Shown piece after piece: positions 34,444 to 45,419 of a stretch of DNA of 64,000 nucleotides. The translations under genes were made by a program, and so were the position numbers. A model generated the notes under the pieces. The model saw nothing but the letters and a program-made list of their open reading frames with translations. It was not told the DNA's origin and made no database searches. The number at the start of each line of letters is the position of its first letter. Within the stretch, counting starts at the first letter, position 1. This DNA is from Plotosus lineatus (lineage: Eukaryota > Chordata > Actinopteri > Siluriformes > Plotosidae), in assembly GCA_024760905.1 (NCBI GenBank), contig CM045729.1, positions 58,541,080 to 58,605,079 on the forward strand, in the 5' to 3' direction.

Positions 34444-34495
34444 GAAAATCACAAATTCTACAAGGATGTGTAAACATTTGGCAACCGCACATACT

Positions 34496-35837
34496 AGGTG
34501 GTTTATTGGTGAACACATGTTATAAATATATGTTTAATTGTCATACTTGTAAACATATTTCCTCATTTTCTTAAAATAGCCACTTATAATTTGTTGGAAA
34601 TGTGAGTGTTAAATCAAGTTTTATTAATATTATTAGTTGGTAAACTCCAAACGTCCACAGGCATACATGTGTTTTTGTATATCTGATGAGTACAGTAATG
34701 GCTAAGATGTAATCTATACATGCAATTAATTTTGTATTTAACTTTAAAAACCTGAAAAGCACGAGTATTAACCTGTTATAAACGTACAGGCAATGACATA
34801 ATTTATTAAGGAAACACTAACAAAATAGAATAATTAATAAAATGAAAATGTTACCTGCACTGCATTGAAAAAAAAAAATCTAGTCCCTAAAATTTAATTT
34901 AATAAAAGGCAGCAACAAACCTCCAGTTCACAACAGCATTGATGAGTAGTGTCCGGAAGTGTTCGAACTCTGTTGAGCTCACTGTATTTATTCCCTATAT
35001 AGTGAGTAGGGTTTAGTGAATGAGTCCTGGCAGTTGTCTGGCAATGGTCTGCTAAATCAATTTGGCTTTAAATGTTATCATGTTGTTTTAATCTGGGACT
35101 CTTTGACAGTCTATAGAACACTTGATACAGTTTTTTTTATGGAGTTTGTCACAGTGAGATTAGTTTCAGTTACTTACAGAGCAGGTTTTGTTTAAGGCAC
35201 CCATCATCAGGGAAAAGTTGCATATCAGTTACAAAATTTGGATCCGTTTTTCTACCGCACAACTTTGTCAAGGGTTTCCACCACAGTTTTGTTTCCCATT
35301 ATTTTCCTATAATTTCATTTCAGAAAAATCACATACAACAATAAACTCATTCCATATGCTGTTTGTCCATAATGTGTAGGTAAATTTGAGGGTGAAGTCA
35401 CTAAACAGAATTATCTCACTCTAAATTTTTGATGTTATTGAAGGAAATCTCTCATTGAAGGGTCAAAACCTCAGGAAACACAAGGCATTTATCTAAATTC
35501 ACCGATACGAGGTACTGTATTTGATAAATTATTCAGACTGCTCACGACTGTTGAACTACTGCTTTGCCTGAAAGACGCCAGCTATTCTTGATATAAAGAA
35601 TTTGTGGACTGCCAAGAAGACAGCAGCCAAACTGAGCCCTATTAACACCATTTCTTCACTTCTGTAAATTCTGCCAATCTTGGTGAAATTTTGAACATGG
35701 CATTGAAGGACTAAGATAAATATCTTTGACCAGAATCTGCGTATTTGTATTTTATTGATACATGAAATTTTTCATTCAGAAACAGTGGAACAGTTTGGGC
35801 AAAAACATATTTTTTAATAATCCAGCTTTGTTTTGTT
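34496..35837. other. No recognisable feature
   Basis: AT-rich sequence without a supported exon. A CCCTATATAGTGAGTAGGG motif near 34993-35011 resembles ends of small teleost DNA transposons, but I cannot bound an element. Confidence 0.4.
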
Positions 35838-36180
35838 CAGTTCATTTTCTGTACCCGCTTAATCCTAATTTGGGTCGCGGGGAGGCTGGTGCCCATCCCA
35901 GCCAACTTCGGGCGAGGGCAGAGTACACCCTGGACAGCTCGCCAGGCCATCGCAGGGCGGAAACACGCTGACGGCTTTGCAGCCTACTCTTGTCGAAAGT
36001 CAGCAATGGTTCTTTTACATGCCTCACACCATAGACAGTGAGAGACATGGCCGGCCTTTGATATCCCAGTTAGCTCCACGGGTGGGGGGCAGTGACAACC
36101 TTGTGGAGAGTGGGACTCGAACCCCCCAACCTTTGGATCAGCGATCCAGCGCCCTATACCACTACACCACCACTGCCCCA
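35838..36180 (-). repeat. Chimeric SINE: family A head, family C tail
   Basis: The cleanest chimera. On the minus strand the family A head and body run to CAGCGTGTTTCCG, then CCCTGCGATGGCCTGGCGAG starts the family C tail, ending AAGCGGGTACAGAAAATGAA. Confidence 0.9.
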
Positions 36181-36245
36181 TGCTTTGTTTTGTATAATAA
36201 GGATTGTTTATGAGAAGAAATTGTTAAGGATATATGCTGTGGGGG

Positions 36246-36600
36246 GAGGGGCAGTGGTGGTCTGGTGGTAAAGGGCGCTGGATCACTGATCCTAAGGTTG
36301 GGGGTTCGAGTCCCACTCTCCACAAGGTTGTCACTGTCCCCCCAGTGCAGCTAACTGGGTTATCAAAGGCCGGCCATGTCTCTCACTGTCTATGGTGTGA
36401 GATTCATGTAAAAGATCCATTGATGACTTTTGTCAAGAGTAGCTGCAAAGCCATCAGTGTGTTTCTGCTCCTTGCTAAAGAGTTGTGTCAGGAAGGGCAT
36501 CTGACGTAAAAACCTACTCCAACTCAAACATGAGAATCAGATGAGTCACAGTGGCGACCCATGGAAAAGGGAAAAAGCCGAAAGGAAAAGAAGAAGACGA
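36246..36600 (+). repeat. SINE family A, near full length
   Basis: Head GGGGCAGTGGTGGTCTGGTG, B box GGTTCGAGTCCC, body, and tail GTGGCGACCC...GGGAAAAAGCCGAAAGG followed by (GAA)n. It stands head-to-head with the chimera 65 bp upstream. Confidence 0.92.
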
Positions 36601-37053
36601 AGAATGTTAAAACAAATTTGATGAAGTTGCCAAACTGCTTGTGAGGTCATTTCACAAGAATTATTTTATGTACCGCATCAAACAGGGACTTGAAATATTC
36701 TTAGCAGATCAAATTAAAAACATGAAGTGAAGCAATATCTCTGCAGTGACTATTTCTATCAAATTGATGTTGATGTGCATGTTGAAACCTTTCATTTATA
36801 ATTATTTAACATGCTTTATGATGCAGTATTGGCAGTATATAACTCAACCATTATGACATTTTCCTTTTCTTTTTCTCAGTTAGAAGTTAGACATTTTTGT
36901 TAAGGTCTTTTTTTTGTATTTTTATTTAAATGACACTGAAATTATGTATTTGTTCTGTTAAGAAAGGCCACCTGATTTATCCGAGAGCCAGATACAGTCA
37001 TCAAAAGAGCCACATCTGGCTCGTGAGCCATAGGTTTCCAACCCCTGTCCTAT
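36601..37053. mobile_element. hAT remnant, right end
   Basis: The segment closes with AAGAGCCACATCTGGCTCG and GAGCCATAGGTTTCCAACCCCTG, a typical hAT terminal region. The left part is AT-rich without a transposase frame. The left terminus is not identified. Confidence 0.55.
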
Positions 37054-38727
37054 CCTGACATTCTGAGGTCTGTTGCTGAGAAAATCCAATATCCAGGTGG
37101 ACAGTGAACACCCTAGGCCCAGATTTCTCAATTTCTGAACCAGTTTATGTGAACTGGAGGGCTGTATTGATGGCATCATCTGTTGACCTGTTTGCTTTGT
37201 AGGCAAACTGATGTGGATCAAGATCAGCAGAAATGGAAACCTTCATGTGAGACAAGACAAGTCTCTCAAAACATTTGGTGATGATGGGGGTTCGGGCAAC
37301 TGGATGGTAGTCGTTTGGGCAGCTTACTGTGCTCCTCTTATTGTCTGGAATGATGGTGGCTGTTTTGAGGTAGGAAGGGACCATACCTTGCAGTAGCGAG
37401 AGGCTAAAAATGGTGGCGAAAACCCCAGCCAGTTGATCTTTACATGCTTTAAGTACCCTTTCTGTTACTTCGTCTGGACCAATCGCTTTCCTAGCTTTGC
37501 CTCTCTGCAAGTGGCTCTGATCTGTTGCTGCTGCAGCTGGATGGGGTCTTTGCCCCTCTCTGGAAGTGCAGGCCAGGTATGTGCCTTTCTGTTGCGTTGG
37601 TCGAACTGAGTGAAGAACTGGTTCAGGGTATCCGATAGGGTGCTGTTCGACGAGTCTACTAATGTATGTGTGTCCTTGTAGCCAGTGAGTGTCTTGATCC
37701 TCTTTCATATATTCCTGGTGTTGTTTTAGTGAAAGTAATTCTCAATTAGTTGTTTATAGTGTGTTTAGCTTTTTTTGATTTTTTTGAAGGGTCTGGCTTT
37801 CCTATTTGTAAGCCTGCTGGTCTAGTGACTTGAAGGCATCATCGCGTGCTCTAAGCAAGGTGTGTACCTCACCGTTAACCATGGTTTCTGGTTCAAGAAC
37901 ACTTTTAACAGTCATTGTTTGTGGTCACATTCTCTGTGTAAGTAGTTTATATAAGAGAGCATAGCTGATATGTGACTCACCAGGTCTCTCTTCTGCGAAT
38001 ATTTCCTAGTCTATATAGTCAAAACAATCCTGTAGAGCTGTACTGGCTTCCTCAGTCAGCACCTAGACTGTATTAATAAATGGTCTCTCGCTATAGATTT
38101 TAGATTTATAAGCAGGATTCAGAGACAAAGAGGTAGGTGATCTGAGAGTCCAAGATGTGGCAGAGGGATGGCTTTATAGGCATCTGCAATGTTGGTGTAG
38201 ACCTGGTCCAGTGTGTTTTTTCTCACGTCGGAAAACTCACATTTTTATAGAATCTGATCATGACAGACTTCAGGTTAGCATGGGTAAAGTCTCCTGCCAC
38301 AATTATTGGGCAGTTGTGATTTAGTGGATAAAGCAATCGGTTGCTAATCCGAAGGTGAGTGGTTCAATCCTCACTATCACCACTGGTGGGCTCTTGAGCA
38401 AGGCCCTTAACCCTCAATTGCTCAGTTGTATAAGAGCGTCTGCCAAATGCTGCAAATGCAAATGCTGCAAATGTAATGACACAGTCTGGCTGCACTGCTA
38501 GCTGTTTGTTAATGGAGTGTTGTCGTAGCTCCATGGCTAGCTTAGCATTCATTTCGGGCGGCACATAAACTGCGATTATAACTACAGATGTGAGCTCTCC
38601 CAGCAGATAAAAAAGGACACACAGGCCTCCTTTGTGTTTCTTACCGGACATGCTGGTTCTGTCCGCTCTGAACGTAGCATGACTCGGTAGGTCAATTACG
38701 GCATCCAGAGTAAAAGTGCATTCATTC
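37054..38727 (-). mobile_element. L2/Rex1-like LINE, endonuclease to RT palm
   Basis: The minus strand carries endonuclease pieces (SGKKHKGGLCVLF, VVIIAVYVPPEMNAKLAMEL) near 38540-38660. A linker region follows, then RT motifs: KARKAIGPDEVTERVLKACK, NDYHPVARTPIITKCFERLV (motifs 1-2) and DPHQFAYKANRSTDDAI. HKLVQKLRNLGLGCSLSTWI is in a second frame nearer 37080. The copy stops at the hAT remnant before the catalytic YADD box. A SINE splits the endonuclease at 38310-38475. It is dead. Confidence 0.8.
38310..38475 (+). repeat. SINE family E nested in LINE endonuclease
   Basis: Text runs GATTTAGTGGATAAAGCAAT (A-box-like), GGTGAGTGGTTCAATCCTCA (B-box-like), GAGCAAGGCCCTTAACCCTC and GCGTCTGCCAAATGC, then short AAATGC/AAATGT repeats. 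The LINE endonuclease is interrupted between the PDCV and IIVAGDF residues. Confidence 0.8.
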
Positions 38728-38955
38728 ATTTTCTGAATCAGTTAATCCTAATTAAAGTTGCAGGGAGGCTGGCGCCCATCTCAATCGACACTGGGCGAGG
38801 GCGGATACACCCTGGATGGCTTGCCAGGCCATCGCAGGGCTGAGAATCACATGACCAGTCATACTTACTTTCACGTGTTGGGGTGATTTGGAACAGCCAA
38901 TTAACCTACTGTGTACGTTTTTGGACTGTGGAGGAAACCGGAGTACCCGGAGACT
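38720..38955 (-). repeat. SINE family C, tail and middle
   Basis: Minus strand: TTTTTGGACTGTGGAGGAAA, CCAATTAACCTACTG, then CCAGGGTGTATCCGCCCTCG and ATGAATGAA. The head is missing; 60 bp later a complete copy begins in the opposite orientation. Confidence 0.85.
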
Positions 38956-39012
38956 TTAATTCACGCCGCATGGATTTTTCTTTAACTGAAACCTGGTTGA
39001 ATGCTTTCACCC

Positions 39013-39388
39013 TGGGGCAGCACAGTGACGTAGTGGTTAGCACGTCTGCCTCAAAGCAACAATGTCCTGGGTTCGAATCTAAGAGCGGGCATTTCTGTGT
39101 GGAGTTTGCATGTTCTTCCCATGCTTGCGTGGGTTTCTCTCGGTTGTTCCGGTTTCCTCCTACAGTCCAAAAAGATGCACAGTAGGTTAACTGGCTATTC
39201 CAGATTGCCCCTAAATGTGAATGTGTGAATGTGAGTATGAATGTTTATGTGAGTGTCACCCCTGTGATGGCCTAGCGATCTGTCCAGGGTGTACCCCGCC
39301 CTCGCCCAGAGTCGGCTGAGGTGGGTGCCAACCTCCCCGCAACCCTAACGAGGATCAAGTGGTTCAGAAAATGAATGAATGAATGTAA
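39013..39388 (+). repeat. SINE family C, complete reference copy
   Basis: Head GGGGCAGCACAGTGACGTAG with A-box-like TAGTGGTTAGCACG and B-box GGTTCGAATCT. Middle: GTGTGGAGTTTGCATGTTC and TCCGGTTTCCTCCTACAGTC. Tail: CCAGGGTGTACCCCGCCCTC, CCCTAACGAGGATCAAGTGG and (ATGA)n. About 376 bp, tRNA-derived in form. Confidence 0.92.
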
Positions 39389-41830
39389 TCATTCATACCA
39401 TTTATTCCTCTCTAAATGTATAAGATAACAGAGTACTCAGACTGTTGCAGCCGTGGTTCCAAATGGGGAAGTCAAAAAAGTATCTTTGCAATTTGATTGC
39501 GATGTCTGATATCATGAGGATAATCTGTACTACTGTGTGACAATTTTCACTTCCCTGTCGCAGTTGAGGTCACATGATTGTTAGTTTGCTCTTTAGCAAG
39601 TTTGATCCTCGTTGTCTTTTCCATTTGGGGTTGTTGTGTATCATGTTATGCGTATCCTTTCTTTCATTAAGCAACTCCGAATGCCTTTTAAATTCAATAG
39701 TGCTGTTGATAGACAAGCACAGCATCACAGTTTTGGAGTAATACTCTTACTAAAAATTGTTTTTCTTTTAGGTTCAGTGGGATTTAAACACACGTGGCAT
39801 ACAGCTCATATATTTTTGTGACAGCAGAGCATTCTTAGATTGCTTGATATAAAATGGGCATGAAAATTCAAGAGAGAAGCACAGATCATTCCTGATGTGT
39901 GTAAAACCTGTGTATTGGTTCCGTGCAATAGACTCATCTAAGATAGCATGACTTGTGTGCTGAGGCCCCCCCGGCGCCTCCTTAAAAACGGGAACTGTTG
40001 AAATACGCACAAATCTAGATTCATGGAACCTATGGTATTAGCTTATCTACAGGCCAATCTTTTGGGAAACCACAGTTTTATATACTAAAGTAGAATTACA
40101 TACAACAGCAGTGGTATAATGCTTTATACATATTCAGTGACATTTGTGTGGAAATACTTTAAGCAAAGAAATCCGTTCTGTTCTGTTATCTCAAGTTTAA
40201 AATCTATAAAAACTGAGAGTGGTGTCATAGTAGGTACCCATGTTCTGATGTGTTTTAATATCCTATAAAACTTTGCTGGGATTGAAGATGGAAATGTGGC
40301 ATTTAACTGTGTTTTGAGTTGGACAATGTTAAGCTGAAGGATGATTGATGCCTACCTGAAGAGGAAGTGATGGGTGAAATGTCAAACCACAGCATGCGTA
40401 ATACAGGCTGTCTTCCTCTGTGCCATTGCGGGACAGAATCTGGACTGTCGATAAGAGGTTTGAGTGACTAAGTGTGACTGCAGATACAGCTGGCAGTCTG
40501 CTGTGCTAAGTAATGCCCATTGAGGGCTTGGCATGCCCTGGCATGCACACATGAGTGAACATTGTTTGATTTATTTCTGGTGTTGTGAAATATCAGCTCG
40601 GGTTTTTTTTTTGTTTGTTGTTTATTTCTTCACAAGTATCTCCAGGTCACATATCAGATATCTGAATATCATTTTATAGACAAAGAGTGTTTTTCCCAGC
40701 AGTCTGAGGCTACAAATCAATAAGCTATGTACAATAACAAAGTATGTATAATAGTCCTATTCACAATTAATAACATATTTTTTATATTTTATGAATATTG
40801 ACAGCCTGCACCAGATAAGACAGAATTTAGACAAAGTGTCAGTAGTACAAAAACACTACATGGGAACGGTTGCGCCCTAACTAGTCCGCGGAATCATTCT
40901 TCAGAGTGGCTAATGTGATAAACTTGAAATGTTTGATACACATTCAGGTTTTGTGGTCACTGAGGATGAAATTCTAGAAATTTGACAATTACAGTACAAT
41001 CCCAAAAATACAAAGAAAGCTAAACAATATGTCTGTCAAGTTTTTCATGTTAAAAAAAGTGATTAAACTGTGTTGTGTAGCTTAAAAAAACACTCGTGTC
41101 AACAATCTGCTGCTAGTGCTTAATCGTTCTGCCCAAACTTCAACACTTCAATTAGCTATTTGCTTTAGAGTGATTTGAACATAAAGAAATTTTTTTTTAA
41201 AAAGAAGACACGGGAAAAAAGTCTGAACGAGAAGGTAAAAATTTAAGAAAATTTATAGTAATGTTAGCATCGAAACAAGCCAACATTTTACAACACAGGC
41301 AGCCTGAAATTCAATCAAGCTAATAAAGCACTAAATTAATTTTTAAAAGCATTAAGTAAGTCTGGAAAAAGTCAGCCAACAGTCCATAAAAATCCGTTGA
41401 GCCATAAAATCTTGGAAAGCTTAAAGATGTTGAGCTGCTTGGGGCAACCTCCTAAGTGGATTTATTTCACGTTGTACTTGGAGCAAATGCGTCGAGAAAA
41501 CTAGCGGAAAGTTCAACAACGACTATTTCAAACGCTGTAAAATTCCTGTGACTGGTGAAGTGGATTTTTGAGTATGACGAAACAATTCAGAGCTGATTTA
41601 GTAACAATAAAAGAAAAAACAAAAATCACAGCAGATGCTTCCTCAGATCACATTGCAAGAACTCATCTTGATGCTCTTCATATTTAGGTTGTGAATTAAT
41701 TATTAAATGAACTTAGATGCTTTAAGTTCCCCCAAAGTTATTTGTTGGTTTGAGAACAGCGAGGTGCTCTCGACTCATAGCTTTGCACTGTTAAATCTGA
41801 TACTTGTGTATGCATGTAAGCCTAAGTTTT
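39389..41830. other. No recognisable gene
   Basis: 2.4 kb without a supported exon, RNA gene or transposon terminus. This is the longest repeat-poor stretch in the window. Confidence 0.5.
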
Positions 41831-42181
41831 CAGCTGTCTGTCTTCCTTTCAGCTTTTTCCCTTTTACTCAGGAATCATCTGATTCGCACGTTTGATTTGG
41901 CAGAGGTTTTTACGTCGGATGCCCTTCCTGTCACAACCCTTTTTTTCTAGCAAGGGACAGAAAGACACTGACGGCTTTGCAGCTACTCTTTATGAAAGTC
42001 AGCAATGGTTCTTTTACATGCCTCTCACCATAGACAGTGAGAGACATGGCCGGCCTTTGATAACCCAGTTAGCTGCACTTGGGGGGGTGGGCAGTGACAA
42101 CCTTGTGGCGAGTGGGACTCAAACCCCCAACCTTTGGATCAGCAATCCAGTGTTCGATACCACTAGACCACCACTGCCCCC
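41831..42181 (-). repeat. SINE family A, near full length
   Basis: Minus strand: head at 42181, body, and tail lacking the GTGGCGAC box (text passes from CAGATGATTCC to TGAGTAAAAGGG). Confidence 0.9.
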
Positions 42182-42260
42182 AAGTTTTCAGCTGTAATGC
42201 TAATTTTATTTCTAAATATATAAATAAATTACATTAATTTTTTGGCTAATATTCCTGTAT

Positions 42261-42605
42261 GAGATTTCTTTTCGGCTTGTTCCCTTTATCAGGGGTCGCC
42301 GCAGCGAATGATTCGCATGTTTGATTTGGCAGAGGTTTTTACGTCGGATGCCCTTCCTGATACAACCCTTAGCAAGGGACAGAAACACGCTGACGGCTCT
42401 GCAGTTACTCTTTACGAAAGTCAGCAATGGTTCTTTTACATGAACCTCTCACCATAGACAGTGAGAGACATGGCCTGCCTTTGAGCTGCACATGGGGGGT
42501 GGGGGGGGGGTGCCGGGAGTGACAACCTTGTGGAAAGTGGGACTCGACCCTCCAACCTTAGGATCAGCGATCCAGCGCCCTATACCACCAGGCCACCACT
42601 GCCCT
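42261..42605 (-). repeat. SINE family A, near full length
   Basis: Second minus-strand copy in tandem orientation 80 bp away, with an intact GCGGCGACCCCTGATAAAGG tail box and an expanded CCC tract in the middle. Confidence 0.9.
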
Positions 42606-42714
42606 TGCTAATGTTCCTATATAGCATATTAAAATTATTATTTGAATATAATATTGGAAAATGTAGTCAGTAGATGACATTTTAATACATTTTCCTTCAT
42701 CAATCTATTAATTT

Positions 42715-42824
42715 GCCCATCTGCCTATCTCTACTAGGATTATGGGGATGGCTGGACCCTATATCAGCTGGCCCTGGGCAAAGGAGGCTAAACCTTGAAT
42801 GGATCATCAGTCCATTGCAAGGCC

Positions 42825-42881
<57 letters not shown>

Positions 42882-42925
42882 CCATTCACACTTATATTCA
42901 CACCGAGAGACGTGATAAACACTTC
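42715..42925 (-). repeat. SINE family C fragment with (CA)n
   Basis: Diverged minus-strand tail and a 50-bp CA tract at 42829-42878 that continues the family's short internal CA-rich segment. 42926-43344 beyond it shows no feature. Confidence 0.75.
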
Positions 42926-43344
42926 ACCATCATGCCACTCGTATTCAACCCATAACTCCATTTATTTATTTATTTTTATAAATAATAGATCACTTTAATA
43001 GTAGCCTTGATGTATCTCACAGAAGAGTCACATCATTTAGTTTGTGGATTCAATAACACACTGAGGTATGCATTACATCTTAAAGCATAAATATGAAGTA
43101 TGCATTGTACATCTATCCATATGCAGTAGATGGCAATGTTGTATTAGGTTGGGTTTACTCGCAGTATTCACAAGGCAGACCAGTTGTTTTAACCCCTCTA
43201 TGTAAGCAGTGTTTTTAAATTAAATTTTCTCAGTTACTAAATACCTAACAAATAGCCATATGTTGATATTGTTCTGTGACATGTTTAAAAAAATGTATTA
43301 GTATTTTCATAACAATATATTATTTTCATTATATTATATTACAT

Positions 43345-43435
43345 TATATTATGGGGTGGCACCATGGTTAGCACATCTGACTCACAGAAAGAAGGTCCTG
43401 GGTTCCAGTCCCAAGTTTGGGTGTTTCTGTCAACC
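43345..43435 (+). repeat. SINE family C head fragment
   Basis: GGGGTGGCACCATGGTTAGCAC and AAGGTCCTGGGTTCCAGTCCC, then truncated. Confidence 0.75.
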
Positions 43436-43487
43436 AATGTTGTGACCCTGGTAGGATTAAACAGTTTGGCAAATAAGTGAGTATGAG

Positions 43488-43935
43488 TGAGTGTTTTAAA
43501 AATGACTTGGGTATGGGGGGGGAACCCCTGTTCTAAATTGTGGCCATCATTGTCTATACATGCTTGGAGGGGATTTCTGAATCCTGTCATGGCTTGATGG
43601 ATCATATCAGGTACAACAGTGGGATCCCAACCCCCAGAAAAAAATCACAAGGGTTGAGATGAGAATAGGTTGGACACTCAACATTGCCATTACCACGCAA
43701 CAAGATCACCTGACATTTCCTTTAGCACTTCCAATGATCTTCAAGTTATGCATGCTGTAGTTCCATCTTGCTGAAACCATACATCAAGTTCTTCAAGTTT
43801 AAGGTGTTCAGGTTGGAGTTGAAGTACCATAAATACTGTTTCATGTCTGCAAAGTAATGATGAATAAATACTGTATTCAATAAAATTTCATATGTGCAAA
43901 TAATAATTTAATTATATCAAACTGGATTTGTTTAT
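43488..43935 (-). mobile_element. Mariner-like relic, second copy
   Basis: The minus strand reads DMIHQAMTGFRNPLQACIDN followed by DGHNLE, the C-terminal end of a mariner-type transposase. It matches 690-1205 in order and sense, followed by the same ATAAATACTG...TTTCATATGTGCAAATAAT tail. The catalytic part is missing. Confidence 0.55.
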
Positions 43936-44053
43936 TAACGTTAAACTGTAGGAATGTTCGGATCACCTGTATTATATGGCATTCATATTGTCAAACACAT
44001 GTTCTTCAAAGAACTCCTGTTTTCATATTTAAATAACCATTTTATATTTATAT

Positions 44054-44191
44054 TGCTGCCCTGTGATAGCATGGCGAGCTGTCCAGGGTGTACTCTGTCC
44101 TCACCCAGAATCGGCTTAGATGGGTGCCAGCCTCCCAGCGACCCGAATTAGGATTAAGAGGTTCAGAAAATGAATGAATGAATATTTATAT
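44054..44191 (+). repeat. SINE family C tail
   Basis: CTGCCCTGTGATAGCATGGC, CCAGGGTGTACTCTGTCCTC, AGGATTAAGAGGTTCAG and (ATGA)n. The junction text CTGCCCTGTGATAGC is where the chimeras switch. Confidence 0.85.
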
Positions 44192-45081
44192 TGGATTAGT
44201 TCCTCCAGTAGGATTTTACAACCTCAATGTTCCTGGCTGCCTCATTATATCAGAAATTATATGAGACCTGTAAAATTAAGACACAAGTTAAATGCATACG
44301 TCTTGTTTGTGAGACCTTTTCTGCCAACAGAGCTGAGTAAAAGGAAACCAAATTGCAGCGTATAGAACACAACTTTTTTGCCTCATGGATAAACAAACGA
44401 TTCACGCAGGAGTACATTTTCTTCTTCTTCTTCTTCTTCTTCTTCTTATTATTATTATTATTATTATTAATAGTGTTGTAGTAGCAGTTGCGGTAGTAGC
44501 AAACTTATCATAAATTAAGTTGATAAACCCAGCCCGTACATCTGTCAGGCTACTCAATAACCCTTTGACAAATTAATATTTGGTGGATGGATCCCATTCC
44601 ATATGCATAATACTGATTGTAGCCTTTTCTTGTCGACTACAATTAGTGCTAGTACTGTTTCTAGTGGTAGTGGTTGACAAAGGTTAAAGCCTGTACAGTA
44701 TAGTGTATAATACTGAGAGTATAAGCCTATTGTAGGTTTGAGTATAATCATGCAATGAAGGAGAGGAGTTAGGGGACATGTGCCAGTTTGTTAGAAAGAG
44801 AAGTGTGGATTGTTGGATGCTCAACAACTAAATAATAAAAGACCAACCACTAAAAACACTGAAGCCACCACAGGCCTAGTACTCCTGCTGTCTCATGGAT
44901 TCCATGAGCTTCAAAGACAAATAGTTTATTTTCCCCTGTCACATTTGCTTTGGAAAATTAAGAAAAATTAACAAGTAATTTTCCCTTTGCTGATGTCTGA
45001 ACATTGATTTATTGACCCACTAAAATCACATTTTAAACTGTTACAAACTATGAAGTAAGAACATTTGAATACTCATAAGTT
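44192..45081. other. No recognisable gene; (CTT)n(ATT)n tract
   Basis: No supported exon. A compound trinucleotide tract, CTT then ATT, lies at 44419-44468. Confidence 0.55.
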
Positions 45082-45351
45082 TGTTTTGGAGACAAAGTCA
45101 GAGAGGCTAGATTGAGATGGTTTGGACATGTACAGAGGAGGGATAGTGAGTATATTGGTCGTAGGATGCTGAGGTTGGAACTACCAGGCAAAAGGTCCAG
45201 AGGAAGACCAAAGAGAAGATTTATGGATGCAGTGAAGGCGGACATGAAGGTCGTTGGAGTAAGAGAAGAAGATGCAGAGGATAGGGAGAGATGGAGGCAG
45301 ATCATTTGCTGTGGCGACCCCTGAAGGGAAAAGCCGAAAGGAAAAGAAGAA
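45082..45351 (+). mobile_element. RTE-type LINE 3' unit
   Basis: The plus strand encodes RWFGHVQRRDSEYIGRRMLR, then GRPKRRFMDAVKADMKVVGV and RWRQIICCGDP, followed by the 3' tail GTGGCGACCCCTGAAGGG and GCCGAAAGGAAAAGAAGAAG. It is the best copy of this unit. The 5' boundary GGAGACAAAGTCAGAG is shared with 10717-11003. Confidence 0.82.
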
Positions 45352-45419
45352 GTATGTCTGTTCATATACAGTACTAGCCGATTGGAACTTTTCTAACTTC
45401 AAAAATTTTAATGCTTTTG

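Larger units (their letters stand above)
33038..34491. mobile_element. Tc1/mariner-type non-autonomous element with two nested SINEs
   Basis: The start CAGTTGTGCATAATTTGCG and the end TGTGTAAACATTTGGCAACC correspond to the 'CAGTTGTGCTCAAAAGTTTA' family of inverted ends common in teleosts. TA dinucleotides flank both sides. Internal text includes GGTCTGTCAGGAGCCCAGAA, CACAGGTGAGGCCGGATAC and TTCTGTTGTAATTATGATTT. No transposase is readable. It is interrupted at 33597-33814 and 34108-34443. Family recall is from memory. Confidence 0.7.

Noticed and set aside
39600..40010. Open frames in the repeat-poor stretch as exons
   Set aside because: No splice sites in matching phase, no domain, and no neighbouring exons could be found.
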